From assembly GCF_001583415.1 (NCBI RefSeq), contig NZ_CP014475.1:3348001-3412000 (forward strand): 64,000 bases of DNA. Direction: 5' to 3'. The notes under the pieces are model-generated. The model did no database searches. It was not told the DNA's origin and saw only the letters and a list, made by a program, of their open reading frames with translations. Made by a program: the position numbers and the translations under genes. This document shows, piece after piece, positions 21,696 through 31,668 of the stretch (position 1 is its first letter; every line of letters begins with the position of its first letter). The DNA is from Mycolicibacterium phlei. GTDB lineage: Bacteria; Actinomycetota; Actinomycetes; Mycobacteriales; Mycobacteriaceae.

Positions 21696-22794
21696 TGTCC
21701 ACCGGAGCGACGCGCACCGGCGAGCCGAAGGTCGAGGCGTGCACCATCATTCCGTCGCCGATGTAGATGCCGACGTGCGACGCGTCCGAGTAGTAGGTGA
21801 CCAGGTCACCCGGCTGGATCTGGTCCATCGAGACCGGCTGGCCACCGCGGGCCAGCGCCTGGCTGGAGTGCGGCAGCGAGATGCCCGCCTGCTGGAAGGC
21901 CCACATCACCAGGCCGGAGCAGTCGAACGCGTTCGGTCCGGAGCCACCCCAGGCATACGGCGAGCCGATGCGGCTCAGGGCGGCCTGGATGACGGTCGCG
22001 ACGTGCCCACCCGGCGGCGGGGCCATGTCACCCGGCGGGATCGCGCCCGGCGCGGCCACAATCGCCGGATCCCCTTCCGGCGGGACCGGCTCACCGGGCG
22101 CCGGCGGCGCCGGAATCGCGACCGGGGGCACCGGCGGCATCGCCGCCAGCGTCTCGCGCTGGGCCGGGGTCAGCGCCTCGTACTGGGCCTTGACGATCGC
22201 GATCTGCACCTGCAGCTGACTTTGCTTGGCCTGCAGTTCCGCGCGCACCGCGGCGGCCTGTTCGGCCGCGGTCTTGGCCTCGGCGGCCGACTTCGCGGAC
22301 TCCTGCTCGGCCAGCGCGGCCTGCTTGCCCAGTACGCGGTAGCCCTTCATCTGCTCGGCCATCTCGATGGCCATCACCCGCTGCACCGACAGCTGGTCGA
22401 TCAGGCCCTGCGGCGAGTGCGCGGTCAGGATGGCGTCCAGCCCGTCGGTCCTGCCACCCATATATTGCGCGGCAGCGAACTTGTCGACGGCGGCCTGGAA
22501 CCGGGCCAGCTGCTCCTTGGCCTTAGCGGCGGCCTCGGCGTCGGCGGCGTGCTTGGCCTCGGCCTCACGCTGGATCGCCAGCTTGTTCTCGAGGTCAAGC
22601 TGCGCCGAGTGCATCGCCTCAGTGGTCTGCTCGGCCTGGCGCGACAGCTCGTTGAGCTTCGCCAGCGCGTCGTCGGCCGGGTCGGCCTGCACGGCGGTGG
22701 CGAAGAAACCCGCGAGGAAGGTGATCCCGACTATCGCGCTGACGAGGGATCGTTGGAGCCCGCGTTTAGTCCAGCGCTTACGGTCGAGCGTCAA
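21664..22794 (-). CDS. NlpC/P60 peptidoglycan endopeptidase (Rv2190c type)
   Basis: Secreted D,L-endopeptidase that cleaves peptidoglycan stem peptides; 376 residues. A signal peptide (about 1-38, ending AVQADPADD) leads into a long coiled coil (about 40-215), a Pro-rich linker and a C-terminal NlpC/P60 domain. The catalytic Cys is in [17 protein letters not shown] and the His in [19 protein letters not shown]. The protein ends NVRRY, like its M. tuberculosis counterpart. The start is TTG 22794, with AAGGAC about 8 bases upstream; no better start is available before the signal peptide. Confidence 0.93.
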   Translation of the reverse strand: MTLDRKRWTKRGLQRSLVSAIVGITFLAGFFATAVQADPADDALAKLNELSRQAEQTTEAMHSAQLDLENKLAIQREAEAKHAADAEAAAKAKEQLARFQAAVDKFAAAQYMGGRTDGLDAILTAHSPQGLIDQLSVQRVMAIEMAEQMKGYRVLGKQAALAEQESAKSAAEAKTAAEQAAAVRAELQAKQSQLQVQIAIVKAQYEALTPAQRETLAAMPPVPPVAIPAPPAPGEPVPPEGDPAIVAAPGAIPPGDMAPPPGGHVATVIQAALSRIGSPYAWGGSGPNAFDCSGLVMWAFQQAGISLPHSSQALARGGQPVSMDQIQPGDLVTYYSDASHVGIYIGDGMMVHASTFGSPVRVAPVDNAPIYNVRRY

Positions 22795-22942
22795 GATTTT
22801 GCGTCCTTCTACTTCCGAGACGAGCCGGTTCGAAGTGCCTAAAGGTCTCAGACAGGTTACGAAACGGCATCGGGGTTGTCCATCAGGGGACGCAAATTTA
22901 ACAACCGTCCCAGCGCAGCGGCGGGTGCCGCGGCCCGTCGCG

Positions 22943-23146
22943 TCAGGCTACGCCGGATTTGCCGTCGCGGCGGATCGGCACCAGCCGCAGCCGTGGTGCC
23001 AGGCCGACGTCGGCCAACACCTCCAGGGCGCGGCGCTCGTCCTCGAGCAGGGTGTCGGGAACGCCCAGCAGCACGCTGACGACGCAGTCCTGACAGCCCG
23101 GTCCGCGGACCGCACAGTCGTCGCAGTCGATCTTCACCGTCGCCAC
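22943..23146 (-). CDS. Small Cys-rich conserved protein
   Basis: A 67-residue protein whose N-terminus [20 protein letters not shown] has four Cys (two CxxC-like pairs), suggesting a zinc or other metal knuckle. The rest is a short helical part ending RRDGKSGVA. Function is not known. GTG 23146 is supported by AAGGAG 6 bases upstream. It stands alone between the divergent exonuclease gene and the NlpC/P60 gene. The good ribosome-binding site and the Cys pattern make a real gene likely. Confidence 0.75.
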   Translation of the reverse strand: MATVKIDCDDCAVRGPGCQDCVVSVLLGVPDTLLEDERRALEVLADVGLAPRLRLVPIRRDGKSGVA

Positions 23147-23236
23147 TCACAGCTCCTTCCGGTCGGTGTCAGCGCGACGCTAACGACGCCCACCGACAAG
23201 TCCCGGCCAAATCCCCGCGATGTCGGTGCCGTTCCC

Positions 23237-23242
23237 TACGGT
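23237..23242 (+). promoter_or_regulatory. -10 hexamer of the exonuclease gene (leaderless)
   Basis: TACGGT, then CATCGC, then ATG 23249: the 6-base gap predicts a leaderless mRNA and supports this start over the open frame upstream. Confidence 0.5.
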
Positions 23243-23248
23243 CATCGC

Positions 23249-25111
23249 ATGAGCCAGCTGAGCTTCGCGGACGTCGATCCGCATCTGGACGCTCAGCTGG
23301 AGGTGTCGCTGCGGGACACCACCTTCGTCGTCGTGGACCTGGAGACCACCGGCGGGCGGGCCAGCGGTGAGCGCGCCGACGCCATCACCGAGATCGGCGC
23401 GGTCAAGGTGCGCGGCGGCGAGGTGCTCGGCGAGCTGGCCACCCTCGTCGACCCCGGGCGGGATATCCCGCCACAGATCGTCGCGCTGACGGGGATCACC
23501 ACGGCGATGGTGTGCGACGCCCCGCGCATCGAGTCGGTGCTGCCGGCGTTTCTGGAGTTCTCCCGCGGCGCGGTGCTGGTCGCGCACAACGCGGGCTTTG
23601 ACATCGGGTTCCTGCGTGCCGCCGCCGAACGCTGCCAGCTGCCCTGGCCTCGGCCCCCGGTGCTGTGCACGGTCAAACTGGCCCGCCGGGTGCTCACCCG
23701 CGACGAGGCTCCCAGCGTGCGACTGGCCGAGCTGGCCCGGCTGTTCGGGGCGTCGACCACCCCGACCCACCGCGCGCTCGACGACGCCCGCGCCACCGTC
23801 GACGTGCTGCACGGGCTCATCGAGCGGGTCGGCAACCAGGGTGTGCACACGCTGCGCGAGCTGCGCGCGTACCTGCCCGACGTCACCCCGGCGCAGCGGC
23901 GCAACCGCCACCTCGCCTCGAGACTGCCGTCGACCCCGGGCGTCTACCTGTTCCGCGGCCCCAGCCGCGAGGTGCTCTACGTCGGCACCGCGGTGAACCT
24001 GCGCCGCCGGGTGAACCAGTACTTCAACGGCGCCGACACCCGCACCCGGATCAAGGAGATGGCCTCCCTGGCCACCGCCGTCGACCACGTCGAGTGCGCA
24101 CACGACCTTGAGGCCGGGGTGCGTGAACTGCGGCTGCTGGCCGCGCACGCCCCGCCGTACAACCGCCGGTCGAAGTTCCCGCACAAGTGGTGGTGGGTGA
24201 CGCTGACCGACGAGGCGTTCCCGCGGTTCTCCACCGTGCGAAACCCCAAGAGCCCCAACGTGATCGGTCCGTTCAAGGCGCGGTCCGACGCGATCGCCAC
24301 CGCCGAGCTGCTGGCCCGGTTCACCGGACTGCGCACCTGCACGAAGAAGCTGGCCCGCTCGGCGGTGCACGGGCTGGCCTGCCCCGAACGGGAGCTCTCC
24401 CCCTGCCCGGCGCCGCGCGGGGTGGACGCCGACGGGTACGCCGACGCCGTCGGCCGCGCCGTCGCGCTGATCGAGGGCCGCGACGACTCGGCACTGCGCG
24501 CGGTGCTCGACCAGATCGCCGAGCTCGCCGCGCGCGCCCGCTACGAGACCGCCGCGCGGCTGCGCGACCACGCCGCCACCGCGATCGACGGGCTCTGGCG
24601 TGGTCAGCGGCTGCGGGCGCTGGCCGAGATCCCCGAACTGGTGGCCGCCCGCCCCGACGGCGCGGGCGGCTGGCATCTGGCGGTGATCCGGCACGGTCAG
24701 CTGGCCGCCGCCGGCAACGCCGCGCGCGGGGTGCCCCCGATGCCGGTGGTCGACGCGATATCGGCGGCGGCGCAGACGGTGCTGCCGTCGACGGCACCGC
24801 TGCGCGGCGCGCTGGTCGAGGAGACCGCGTTGATCACGCGATGGCTGCACCAGCCGGGGGTGCGCATCGTGCGCGCCGAATCCGGCTACTGCACACCGCG
24901 TCACGCCGCCGGCCGGTGGGCCGACTGGGCCGCGTCCGCCCGGTCGGCGCGGCTGGCCGCCGACCAGCTGGACCGGGCGGGCCGGTCAGGACTGCTGCGA
25001 GAACCGCACCCAACGCGCGAGGAGCTGTTCGGCCGCCCCGGAGTCGATGACCTCGGCGGCCTTGGCCAGCCCGTGCTCCCACGCCGGCACCCATTTGGCG
25101 TCGCTGGATAG
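23249..25111 (+). CDS. DEDDh exonuclease / GIY-YIG endonuclease fusion (Rv2191 type, DnaQ-Cho like)
   Basis: DNA repair-type fusion of 620 residues. Residues 25-185 form a DnaQ-like 3'-5' exonuclease with all DEDDh elements: [20 protein letters not shown] and [10 protein letters not shown]. Residues 230-310 form a UvrC/Cho-like GIY-YIG nuclease ([20 protein letters not shown], then [10 protein letters not shown]), followed by a UvrC-like region with [10 protein letters not shown]. It probably acts in excision repair; partner proteins are not in the window. The 3' end overlaps trpD tail to tail by 126 bases, and those codons encode the last 40 or so residues. Confidence 0.92.
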   Translation: MSQLSFADVDPHLDAQLEVSLRDTTFVVVDLETTGGRASGERADAITEIGAVKVRGGEVLGELATLVDPGRDIPPQIVALTGITTAMVCDAPRIESVLPAFLEFSRGAVLVAHNAGFDIGFLRAAAERCQLPWPRPPVLCTVKLARRVLTRDEAPSVRLAELARLFGASTTPTHRALDDARATVDVLHGLIERVGNQGVHTLRELRAYLPDVTPAQRRNRHLASRLPSTPGVYLFRGPSREVLYVGTAVNLRRRVNQYFNGADTRTRIKEMASLATAVDHVECAHDLEAGVRELRLLAAHAPPYNRRSKFPHKWWWVTLTDEAFPRFSTVRNPKSPNVIGPFKARSDAIATAELLARFTGLRTCTKKLARSAVHGLACPERELSPCPAPRGVDADGYADAVGRAVALIEGRDDSALRAVLDQIAELAARARYETAARLRDHAATAIDGLWRGQRLRALAEIPELVAARPDGAGGWHLAVIRHGQLAAAGNAARGVPPMPVVDAISAAAQTVLPSTAPLRGALVEETALITRWLHQPGVRIVRAESGYCTPRHAAGRWADWAASARSARLAADQLDRAGRSGLLREPHPTREELFGRPGVDDLGGLGQPVLPRRHPFGVAG

Positions 25112-26053
25112 CCCGGCGTGCGCAACCAGGGCGCCCGCGGCGTTGAGGATGACCGCGTCGCGCACCGGCCCCTTCTGGCCACCGAGCACCGCGCGCACCG
25201 ACGCGGCGTTGGCCTCGGCGTCGCCGCCGACGAGCTCGGAAATGTCGGCGCGCGGGAAGCCGAACGCCGCCGGATCGAAGGTCAGTTTCTCGACCGTGCC
25301 GGCCTGCACCCGCCAGATCGTGCTGGTCGTGGTGGTGGTCAGCTCGTCGAGCCCGTCGTCGCCGTGCACCACCAGCACACTGGACCGGCGGGAGGCGAAC
25401 ACCCCGGCCATCACCTCGGCCAGCTCGCCCCAGGCGCAGCCGATCAGGCCGGCACGCGGGGTGGCCGGGTTGGTCAGCGGCCCGAGCAGGTTGAACACGG
25501 TGGGCACCCCGATCTCGCGGCGCACCGCGCCGGCGTGCCGGTAGGACGGGTGGAACTGGGGCGCGAAGGCGAACCCGATCCCCACCTCGGCGACGCTGCG
25601 GGCGACGTCCTCGGGGCCGAGGTCGATCCTGACCCCGAGCGCCTCGAGCGTGTCTGCCCCGCCGGACAGCGACGAGGCCGCCCGGTTGCCGTGTTTGACC
25701 ACCGGCACCCCGGCGGCGGCGACCACGATCGCGGCCATCGTCGACAGGTTCTGGGTGTTGGCGCCGTCACCGCCGGTCCCGACCACGTCGACGGTGTCGG
25801 TGCCGATCACATCGGTCGGCACCCGGCGTGCGTGCTTGAGCATGATCTCGGCCAACTCGGCGACCTCACCGGAGGTCGGGCGTTTCATCTTCATCGCCAC
25901 CGCGAACGCGGCGATCTGGGCCGGCGTCGCGGTGCCGGTCATGATCTGGTCCATGGCCCAGGCCGCCTGCCCCGCCAGCAGCGACTGGCCGGTGGTCAGG
26001 CGGCCCAGAATCTCCGGCCAGCTGAGGGAATCTGCGTTTTTGGGGGAAGCCAC
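24986..26053 (-). CDS. trpD: Anthranilate phosphoribosyltransferase
   Basis: Second step of tryptophan synthesis: anthranilate plus PRPP. The 355 residues contain the PRPP-binding [14 protein letters not shown], the [21 protein letters not shown] block (split: [21 protein letters not shown]), and [15 protein letters not shown]. The C-terminus [12 protein letters not shown] agrees with my memory of the M. tuberculosis enzyme, so the overlap with the convergent exonuclease gene does not come from a missed stop. GTG 26053 was chosen because TAATAT lies 7 bases upstream; GTG 26074 would add seven residues but overlaps that hexamer. Confidence 0.94.
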   Translation of the reverse strand: MASPKNADSLSWPEILGRLTTGQSLLAGQAAWAMDQIMTGTATPAQIAAFAVAMKMKRPTSGEVAELAEIMLKHARRVPTDVIGTDTVDVVGTGGDGANTQNLSTMAAIVVAAAGVPVVKHGNRAASSLSGGADTLEALGVRIDLGPEDVARSVAEVGIGFAFAPQFHPSYRHAGAVRREIGVPTVFNLLGPLTNPATPRAGLIGCAWGELAEVMAGVFASRRSSVLVVHGDDGLDELTTTTTSTIWRVQAGTVEKLTFDPAAFGFPRADISELVGGDAEANAASVRAVLGGQKGPVRDAVILNAAGALVAHAGLSSDAKWVPAWEHGLAKAAEVIDSGAAEQLLARWVRFSQQS

Positions 26054-26060
26054 CCCGCGA

Positions 26061-26066
26061 ATATTA
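26061..26066 (-). promoter_or_regulatory. -10 hexamer of trpD (leaderless)
   Basis: TAATAT on the minus strand with a 7-base gap to GTG 26053. It lies in the divergent trpD/ctaE promoter region. Confidence 0.45.
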
Positions 26067-26121
26067 CGAAACACCCGACCCGGGTGGAGTTGTCCAACTA
26101 CAAAGCGTCATACTTGCTCCT

Positions 26122-26733
26122 GTGACGAGCGCTGTAGGGACCTCGGGAACCGCAATCACGTCGCGAATTCATTCGCTGAACCGGCCCAACATGGTCAGTG
26201 TTGGCACCATAGTGTGGCTGTCCAGCGAATTGATGTTCTTTGCTGGACTATTCGCGATTTACTTCACCGCCCGCGCACATGCGGATGGGCTGTGGCCACC
26301 GCCACCAACGCACCTGAACCTGGTACAGGCGGTGCCGGTGACGTTGGTGCTGATCGCATCGTCGTTCACGTGCCAGATGGGCGTGTTCGCCGCCGAGAAG
26401 GGCGACGTGTACGGCCTGCGCCGGTGGTACTGGATCACGTTCCTGATGGGCCTGTTCTTCGTACTCGGCCAGGGCTACGAGTACATCCAGCTGGTCCAGC
26501 ACGGCACCACCATCTCCAGCAGTGCCTACGGCACGGTGTTCTACCTGGCCACCGGCTTCCACGGCCTGCACGTGATCGGCGGCCTGGTCGCCTTCCTGAT
26601 CCTGCTGGCTCGCACCCGGATGAGTAAGTTCACTCCGGCCCAGGCGACGGCCTCGATTGTGGTGTCCTACTACTGGCACTTCGTCGACATCGTCTGGATC
26701 GCGCTGTTCGCTGTTATTTACTTCGTCCGGTGA
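26122..26733 (+). CDS. ctaE: Cytochrome c oxidase (aa3) subunit III
   Basis: Membrane subunit of the terminal oxidase in the mycobacterial bcc-aa3 supercomplex. The 203 residues have five to seven spans, with the subunit III blocks [42 protein letters not shown] and [14 protein letters not shown]. The start is GTG 26122. It heads the ctaE-qcrC-qcrA-qcrB operon, with qcrC 34 bases downstream, so oxidase and bc1 subunits are made from one transcript. Confidence 0.97.
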   Translation: MTSAVGTSGTAITSRIHSLNRPNMVSVGTIVWLSSELMFFAGLFAIYFTARAHADGLWPPPPTHLNLVQAVPVTLVLIASSFTCQMGVFAAEKGDVYGLRRWYWITFLMGLFFVLGQGYEYIQLVQHGTTISSSAYGTVFYLATGFHGLHVIGGLVAFLILLARTRMSKFTPAQATASIVVSYYWHFVDIVWIALFAVIYFVR

Positions 26734-26767
26734 TCGGCTCGCCGACGTGAATAAGAGAAGGGGTTCG

Positions 26768-27574
26768 ATGACCGACAAGTCGCGCCGTCGGCTGCGCCGG
26801 CGCCTGTCAGGTGCTGTGCTGCTGCTGCTCGGACTGGGCCTCGCCGGTGGGCTGGCCGCCACTCTCACGCCGACACCGCAGGTGGCTGTCGCTGACGAAT
26901 CACAGTCGGCGCTGCTGCGCACCGGTAAGCAGCTCTACGACACCTCCTGCGTCACCTGCCACGGCGTCAACCTGCAGGGCGTCGCCGACCGCGGCCCCAG
27001 CCTGGTCGGCGTCGGCGAGGCGGCGGTGTACTTCCAGGTGTCCACCGGCCGCATGCCCGCCATGCGCGGCGAGGCGCAGGCACCGAGCAAGCCTGCTCAG
27101 TTCGACGAGCAGCAGATCGACGCGCTGGGCGCCTACATCCAGGCCAACGGCGGCGGGCCGACGCTGGTCCGCGACGACAACGGGCGGATCGCCCAGGAGT
27201 CGCTGATCGGTGACAACGTCGCCCGCGGCGGTGACCTGTTCCGCCTGAACTGCGCGTCCTGCCACAACTTCACCGGCAAGGGCGGCGCCCTGTCGTCGGG
27301 TAAGTACGCCCCGGACCTCGGCAACGCCGAGCCGGCGCAGATCTACACCGCCATGCTGACCGGCCCGCAGAACATGCCCAAGTTCGGCGACCGGCAGCTG
27401 TCTCCCGAGGAGAAGCGCGACATCGTCGCCTACGTGGTTGAGTCGGCCAAGACTCCGAGCTACGGCGGCTACGGCCTCGGCGGGTTCGGTCCGGCACCCG
27501 AGGGCATGGCGATTTGGATTATCGGCATGGTGGCCGCCATCGCAGCGGCCCTGTGGATCGGAGCGCGAGCATGA
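26768..27574 (+). CDS. qcrC: Dihaem cytochrome c subunit of the cytochrome bcc complex
   Basis: Carries electrons from the Rieske protein directly to the aa3 oxidase, replacing soluble cytochrome c. The 268 residues have an Arg-rich start and signal-like span (14-40), two haem c motifs (CVTCH at 61-65 and CASCH at 162-166), and a C-terminal anchor ([19 protein letters not shown]). Candidate axial Met residues are in RMPAMRG and NMPKFGD. ATG 26768 is preceded by AGAAGGGG. The stop overlaps the qcrA start as ATGA. Confidence 0.97.
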   Translation: MTDKSRRRLRRRLSGAVLLLLGLGLAGGLAATLTPTPQVAVADESQSALLRTGKQLYDTSCVTCHGVNLQGVADRGPSLVGVGEAAVYFQVSTGRMPAMRGEAQAPSKPAQFDEQQIDALGAYIQANGGGPTLVRDDNGRIAQESLIGDNVARGGDLFRLNCASCHNFTGKGGALSSGKYAPDLGNAEPAQIYTAMLTGPQNMPKFGDRQLSPEEKRDIVAYVVESAKTPSYGGYGLGGFGPAPEGMAIWIIGMVAAIAAALWIGARA

Positions 27575-28743
27575 GCGAGTCGGGTAACGGCCAACCGAAC
27601 ACCCCGACGGACGCCGAACTGGCGTCGATGTCCCGCGAGGAGCTGCTCGAACTGGGCGGCAAACTCGACGGTGTCGAGATCGTCTACAAGGAAGACCGGT
27701 GGCCGGTCGAGGGCACCAAGGCCGAGAAGCGCGCCACCCGCCAGGTCGCGTACTGGCTTCTGCTGGGCGGCTTCTCGGGTCTGGCCCTGCTGTTGGTGTT
27801 CCTGTTCTGGCCGTGGGAGTACAAGCCGTACGGCTCGGAGGGCGAGTTCCTCTACAGCCTCGCCACCCCGCTGTACGGTCTGACGTTCGGCCTGTCGATC
27901 CTGGCGATCGGCATCGGCGCGATCCTGTACCAGAAGAAGTTCATCCCCGAGGAGATCTCGATCCAGGAGCGCCACGACGGCCGCTCCCCCGAGATCCAGC
28001 GCAAGACGGTGGCGGCCAACCTCACCGACGCGCTCGAGGGATCGGGCATCAAGCGCCGCAAGGTGGTCGGCGTGTCGCTGGGCATCGGCCTCGGCGCGTT
28101 CGGCCTGGGCACCCTGGTCGCGTTCATCGGTGGCCTGGTGAAGAACCCGTGGAAGCCGGTGGTGCAGACCGCTGAGGGCAAGAAGGCCGTGCTGTGGACC
28201 TCGGGCTGGACCCCGCGGTACCCGGGCGAGACGATCTACCTGGCCCGCTCCACCGGTACGGGCACCTTCCAGAAGGTGCGCCCCGAGGACATCGACGCCG
28301 GCGGTATGGAGACGGTGTTCCCGTGGCGTGAGTCCGACGGCGACGGCACCACCGTCGAGTCGCACCACAAGCTCGCCGAGATCGCGATGGGCGTGCGCAA
28401 CCCGGTCATGTTGATCCGGATCAAGGCGCAGGACATGCCGCGCGTGGTCAAGCGCAAGGGCCAGGAAAGCTTCAACTTCGGCGACCTGTTCGCGTACACG
28501 AAGGTGTGCTCGCACCTGGGCTGCCCCTCCTCGCTGTACGAGCAGCAGACCTACCGGATCCTCTGCCCGTGCCACCAGTCGCAGTTCGACGCCCTGCAGT
28601 ACGCGAAACCGATATTCGGTCCCGCTGCGCGCGCACTCGCGCAGCTGCCCATCACCATTGACCAGGACGGGTACCTGGTCGCCAATGGCGACTTCATCGA
28701 ACCCGTCGGGCCGGCGTTCTGGGAACGGAAGACAACAGCATGA
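27571..28743 (+). CDS. qcrA: Rieske iron-sulfur subunit of the cytochrome bcc complex
   Basis: Takes electrons from menaquinol at the Qo site. The 390 residues have an acidic N-terminus ([20 protein letters not shown]), three membrane spans (about 60-80, 95-117 and 165-190) as in actinobacterial Rieske proteins, and the 2Fe-2S motifs CSHLGC and CPCHQSQFD near residues 310-335. The start ATG overlaps the qcrC stop and its own stop overlaps the qcrB start, both as ATGA, so the three bc subunits should be made in step. Confidence 0.97.
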   Translation: MSESGNGQPNTPTDAELASMSREELLELGGKLDGVEIVYKEDRWPVEGTKAEKRATRQVAYWLLLGGFSGLALLLVFLFWPWEYKPYGSEGEFLYSLATPLYGLTFGLSILAIGIGAILYQKKFIPEEISIQERHDGRSPEIQRKTVAANLTDALEGSGIKRRKVVGVSLGIGLGAFGLGTLVAFIGGLVKNPWKPVVQTAEGKKAVLWTSGWTPRYPGETIYLARSTGTGTFQKVRPEDIDAGGMETVFPWRESDGDGTTVESHHKLAEIAMGVRNPVMLIRIKAQDMPRVVKRKGQESFNFGDLFAYTKVCSHLGCPSSLYEQQTYRILCPCHQSQFDALQYAKPIFGPAARALAQLPITIDQDGYLVANGDFIEPVGPAFWERKTTA

Positions 28744-30422
28744 GCCCTTCACTGAAAGCGCCCGCGGACATCCTTGCCGCCCAGGGCGACGCGATCGACT
28801 CGCGGTACCACCCGTCGGCCGCTGTCCGGCGTCAGCTGAACAAGGTGTTCCCGACCCACTGGTCCTTCCTGCTGGGCGAGATCGCGCTGTACAGCTTCAT
28901 CGTCCTGCTGATCACCGGCGTGTACCTCACGCTGTTCTTCGACCCGTCGATGGCCGAGGTCACCTACAACGGCGTCTACCAGCCGCTGCGCGGTGTGCAG
29001 ATGTCGAAGGCCTACGAGTCGACACTGGACATCAGCTTCGAGGTCCGCGGCGGTCTGTTCGTCCGGCAGGTGCACCACTGGGCCGCGCTGATGTTCGCGG
29101 CGGCCATCATGGTCCACCTGGCCCGCGTGTTCTTCACCGGCGCGTTCCGCCGGCCGCGTGAGGCCAACTGGGTCATCGGCTCGCTGCTGCTGATCCTGGC
29201 GATGTTCGAGGGCTACTTCGGCTACTCGCTGCCTGACGACCTGCTGTCGGGTATCGGCCTGCGTGCCGCGCTGTCGTCGATCACCCTGGGTATGCCGGTC
29301 ATCGGCACCTGGCTGCACTGGGCGCTGTTCGGCGGCGACTTCCCCTGCGGCGGCGTCGGATACCAGTGCAACGAGTACGGCATCTGGGTGCCGCGTATGT
29401 ACGCGCTGCACATCCTGCTGATCCCGGGCATCATCCTGGCGCTGATCGGCCTGCACATGGCGCTGGTGTGGTTCCAGAAGCACACCCAGTTCCCCGGGCC
29501 CGGCCGCACCGAGACCAACGTCGTCGGCGTGCGCGTCATGCCGGTGTTCGCGGTCAAGTCCGGTGCGTTCTTCGCGATCATCACCGGTGTGCTGGGTCTG
29601 CTCGGCGGTCTGCTGACGATCAACCCGGTCTGGAATCTCGGCCCGTACAAGCCATCTCAGGTGTCGGCGGGTAGCCAGCCGGACTTCTACATGATGTGGA
29701 CCGAGGGTATGGCCCGCATCATGCCGCCGTGGGAGATCTACATCGGCAACTACACGATCCCCGCGTCGGTCTGGGTGGCGCTGTTCATGGGCCTGGTGTT
29801 CGTGATGCTGCCGGCCTGGCCGTGGATCGAGAAGAAGCTGACCGGCGACGACGCGCACCACAACCTGCTGCAGCGTCCGCGTGACGTTCCGGTGCGCACC
29901 GCGTTCGGCGCCGCCGCGATCTCGCTGTACATGCTGCTGACGCTGTGCGCGATGAACGACATCATCGCGCTGAAGTTCCACATCTCGCTGAACGCGACGA
30001 CGTGGATCGGCCGCATCGGCATGGTGGTCCTGCCGGCGATCGTGTACTTCGTCGCCTACCGGTGGGCCGTCGGCCTGCAGCGCAGTGACCGCGAGGTGCT
30101 CGAGCACGGCATCGAGACGGGCATCATCAAGCGCCTGCCGCAGGGTGCCTACATCGAGCTGCACCAGCCGCTCGGCCCGGTCGACGAGCACGGCCATCCG
30201 ATCCCGCTGGAGTACCAGGGTGCTCCGGTGCCGAAGCGGATGAACAAGCTCGGTTCGGCGGGTACGCCCGGCAGCGGCAGCTTCCTGTCCCCCGACCCGA
30301 TCGAGGAACACGAAGCGCTCGAGGCGGCCCACCACGCGGCCGAGCGCAAGGCGCTCGCGGCGCTGGCCGAGTACCAGGCCCGCATCAGCGGCAACGGCGA
30401 TTCGTCCAACGGCCACCACTAG
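28740..30422 (+). CDS. qcrB: Cytochrome b subunit of the cytochrome bcc complex
   Basis: Holds both b haems and the quinol sites; target of telacebec-type inhibitors in M. tuberculosis. The 560 residues have eight or more spans, with haem-ligand regions [24 protein letters not shown] and [20 protein letters not shown] (cores [24 protein letters not shown]), and a long mycobacterial cytoplasmic tail. Compared with my memory of the M. tuberculosis protein, about ten extra residues stand between GGDFP and PRMYA, including Cys203 and Cys210. A strong hairpin terminator follows, ending the ctaE-qcrCAB operon. Confidence 0.97.
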   Translation: MSPSLKAPADILAAQGDAIDSRYHPSAAVRRQLNKVFPTHWSFLLGEIALYSFIVLLITGVYLTLFFDPSMAEVTYNGVYQPLRGVQMSKAYESTLDISFEVRGGLFVRQVHHWAALMFAAAIMVHLARVFFTGAFRRPREANWVIGSLLLILAMFEGYFGYSLPDDLLSGIGLRAALSSITLGMPVIGTWLHWALFGGDFPCGGVGYQCNEYGIWVPRMYALHILLIPGIILALIGLHMALVWFQKHTQFPGPGRTETNVVGVRVMPVFAVKSGAFFAIITGVLGLLGGLLTINPVWNLGPYKPSQVSAGSQPDFYMMWTEGMARIMPPWEIYIGNYTIPASVWVALFMGLVFVMLPAWPWIEKKLTGDDAHHNLLQRPRDVPVRTAFGAAAISLYMLLTLCAMNDIIALKFHISLNATTWIGRIGMVVLPAIVYFVAYRWAVGLQRSDREVLEHGIETGIIKRLPQGAYIELHQPLGPVDEHGHPIPLEYQGAPVPKRMNKLGSAGTPGSGSFLSPDPIEEHEALEAAHHAAERKALAALAEYQARISGNGDSSNGHH

Positions 30423-30437
30423 AGGGAACTAGAAGCG

Positions 30438-30463
30438 AAAAGGGGCCCACCCGGGCCCCTTTT
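30438..30463 (+). terminator. Intrinsic-type terminator after qcrB
   Basis: AAAAGGGGCCC (30438-30448) pairs perfectly with GGGCCCCTTTT (30453-30463) across a 4-base loop, 16 bases past the qcrB stop. The T run makes this the most classical terminator in the window. Confidence 0.85.
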
Positions 30464-30522
30464 CCATTTCTGCGACTAGTTCTGTCTGCCGGCCACTCCC
30501 CTACCCCGGCGAGGCGGCTGCT

Positions 30523-30965
30523 ACCGCGAAATAGCACTCCTGGTCGTCGAACCGACAGTTTCACGACCACCGCCACCGCCACAGCCGCGGATTTTGCGTT
30601 CACGGTCGTTGATCCCGAGCTTTCACGACCGTGAACGCAATATCCAGCGACGGGCACACCCGCGAGGTGGCTGCTACCGCGAAATAGCACTCCTGGTCGT
30701 CGATCCGGCGATTTCACAACCACGACCGCTATCTCGACGCACAGGCCACCACCACAGCCGCGGATTTTGCGTTCACGGTCGTTGATCCCGAGCCTTCACG
30801 ACCGTGGACGCAATATTCAGCAACGGACACACCCGCGAGCTGACCAGCACGAAATAGCATTCCCGGTCGTCGAACCGACAAATTCACGACCACGACTGCT
30901 ATCTCGACGCGCAGCCCACCGCGCGTAGATCCCGAGAATCCACGACCGTGAACGCAATATTCGGC
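30523..30965. repeat. Alternating array of two imperfect hairpin units (A-B-A-B-A-half B)
   Basis: Unit A (starts GAAATAGCA at 30528, 30681 and 30851) is a long imperfect hairpin built on TGGTCGT/ACGACCA. Unit B (ATTTTGCGTT at 30591 and 30764) is a 16-base perfect stem, TTGCGTTCACGGTCGT at 30594-30609 pairing with 30625-30640. The third B unit keeps only its right half (to 30962). Spacing is 153-173 bases. The array fills most of the 589-base gap between the convergent qcrB and Rv2197c-type genes; I see no gene in that gap. Confidence 0.8.
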
Positions 30966-31011
30966 GTATAGCGACGCCCGCGAGCCCAGACGACGAAAAG
31001 CGCCAGGGCGC

Positions 31012-31668
31012 TTACTGATTCAGCAGCGCGCGCATCTCTTTGAGGTAGTACCACGGCGCGACCGGCATCGCGACGATGATCACCGCGGTCAGGCCGTAGA
31101 GGATCCACGACGCCAGATCGCTGCCCACCGCCATCAGGTAGGTGGCCACGCCGATCGTCACCATCGCGACCCCCATCGCGCAGATGATGACCAGCGCGCA
31201 GCGCAGCCACAGCCGTTCGGCGGCGGCGACGGCTCCGTCGCGCGCGATTTTCGCGGCCTCAGGCGTCCGCAGAGCACGCGGCGCGGCGTACGGCGCCCGA
31301 GGGGCCGCTCCCCTGCCCCCGGCCGGTGTGTGGGGCGCTGAGACGCCCTCCGCGCGGGGTCCCGCTGACGTGTCGGCCATCGCCTCCCGGCGGGCCCGCA
31401 GCAGCAGCGGCACCGCGCCCGCGATCACCGCCGCCGACACGGCGATGACGCCGTAGAGCCCCCACGGGGTGCCCGACGCGCCGACGGGCGCGGTGTGCGC
31501 GGTACCGAGATCGACCAGCGCGACCGTCGCGGCGACGGCGGTGCCCAGCGCGACCAGCCAGACGCCGGCGCTGGAGCCGAGCAGCAGACGGTCGGTGCGG
31601 TCCAGTTCGGTGGAGTCCAGCGCCGGGGTGAGCCGCGAACGTCCGGTGTCGTCGACGTCGTAGCTCAT
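31012..31668 (-). CDS. Conserved membrane protein (Rv2197c type)
   Basis: Membrane protein of 218 residues and unknown function. Four hydrophobic spans stand in two pairs (about 35-55 and 68-90, then 160-180 and 188-205), separated by a Pro/Ala-rich polar loop. It ends WYYLKEMRALLNQ. The ATG shares one base with the mmpS3 stop (TGATG), so it is translated with mmpS3. The same neighbours occur in M. tuberculosis between qcrB and mmpS3. Confidence 0.82.
   Translation of the reverse strand: MSYDVDDTGRSRLTPALDSTELDRTDRLLLGSSAGVWLVALGTAVAATVALVDLGTAHTAPVGASGTPWGLYGVIAVSAAVIAGAVPLLLRARREAMADTSAGPRAEGVSAPHTPAGGRGAAPRAPYAAPRALRTPEAAKIARDGAVAAAERLWLRCALVIICAMGVAMVTIGVATYLMAVGSDLASWILYGLTAVIIVAMPVAPWYYLKEMRALLNQ

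Noticed and set aside
22367..23248. N-terminal extension of the exonuclease/GIY-YIG gene
   Set aside because: The open frame upstream of ATG 23249 runs antisense to the NlpC/P60 gene and the small Cys-rich gene, has no domain similarity, and a -10 hexamer sits just before ATG 23249.
28749..30419. Very long open frame opposite qcrB, and similar long frames opposite asnB, glnE, aroG and dlaT
   Set aside because: High GC keeps antisense frames open. Their translations are low-complexity (His/Arg/Gln/Asp-rich), have no family motifs, and lie wholly opposite well-supported genes.
30523..30965. Possible CRISPR array
   Set aside because: Units are long (over 150 bases), of two alternating kinds, self-complementary throughout and without unique spacers; no cas gene is in the window.
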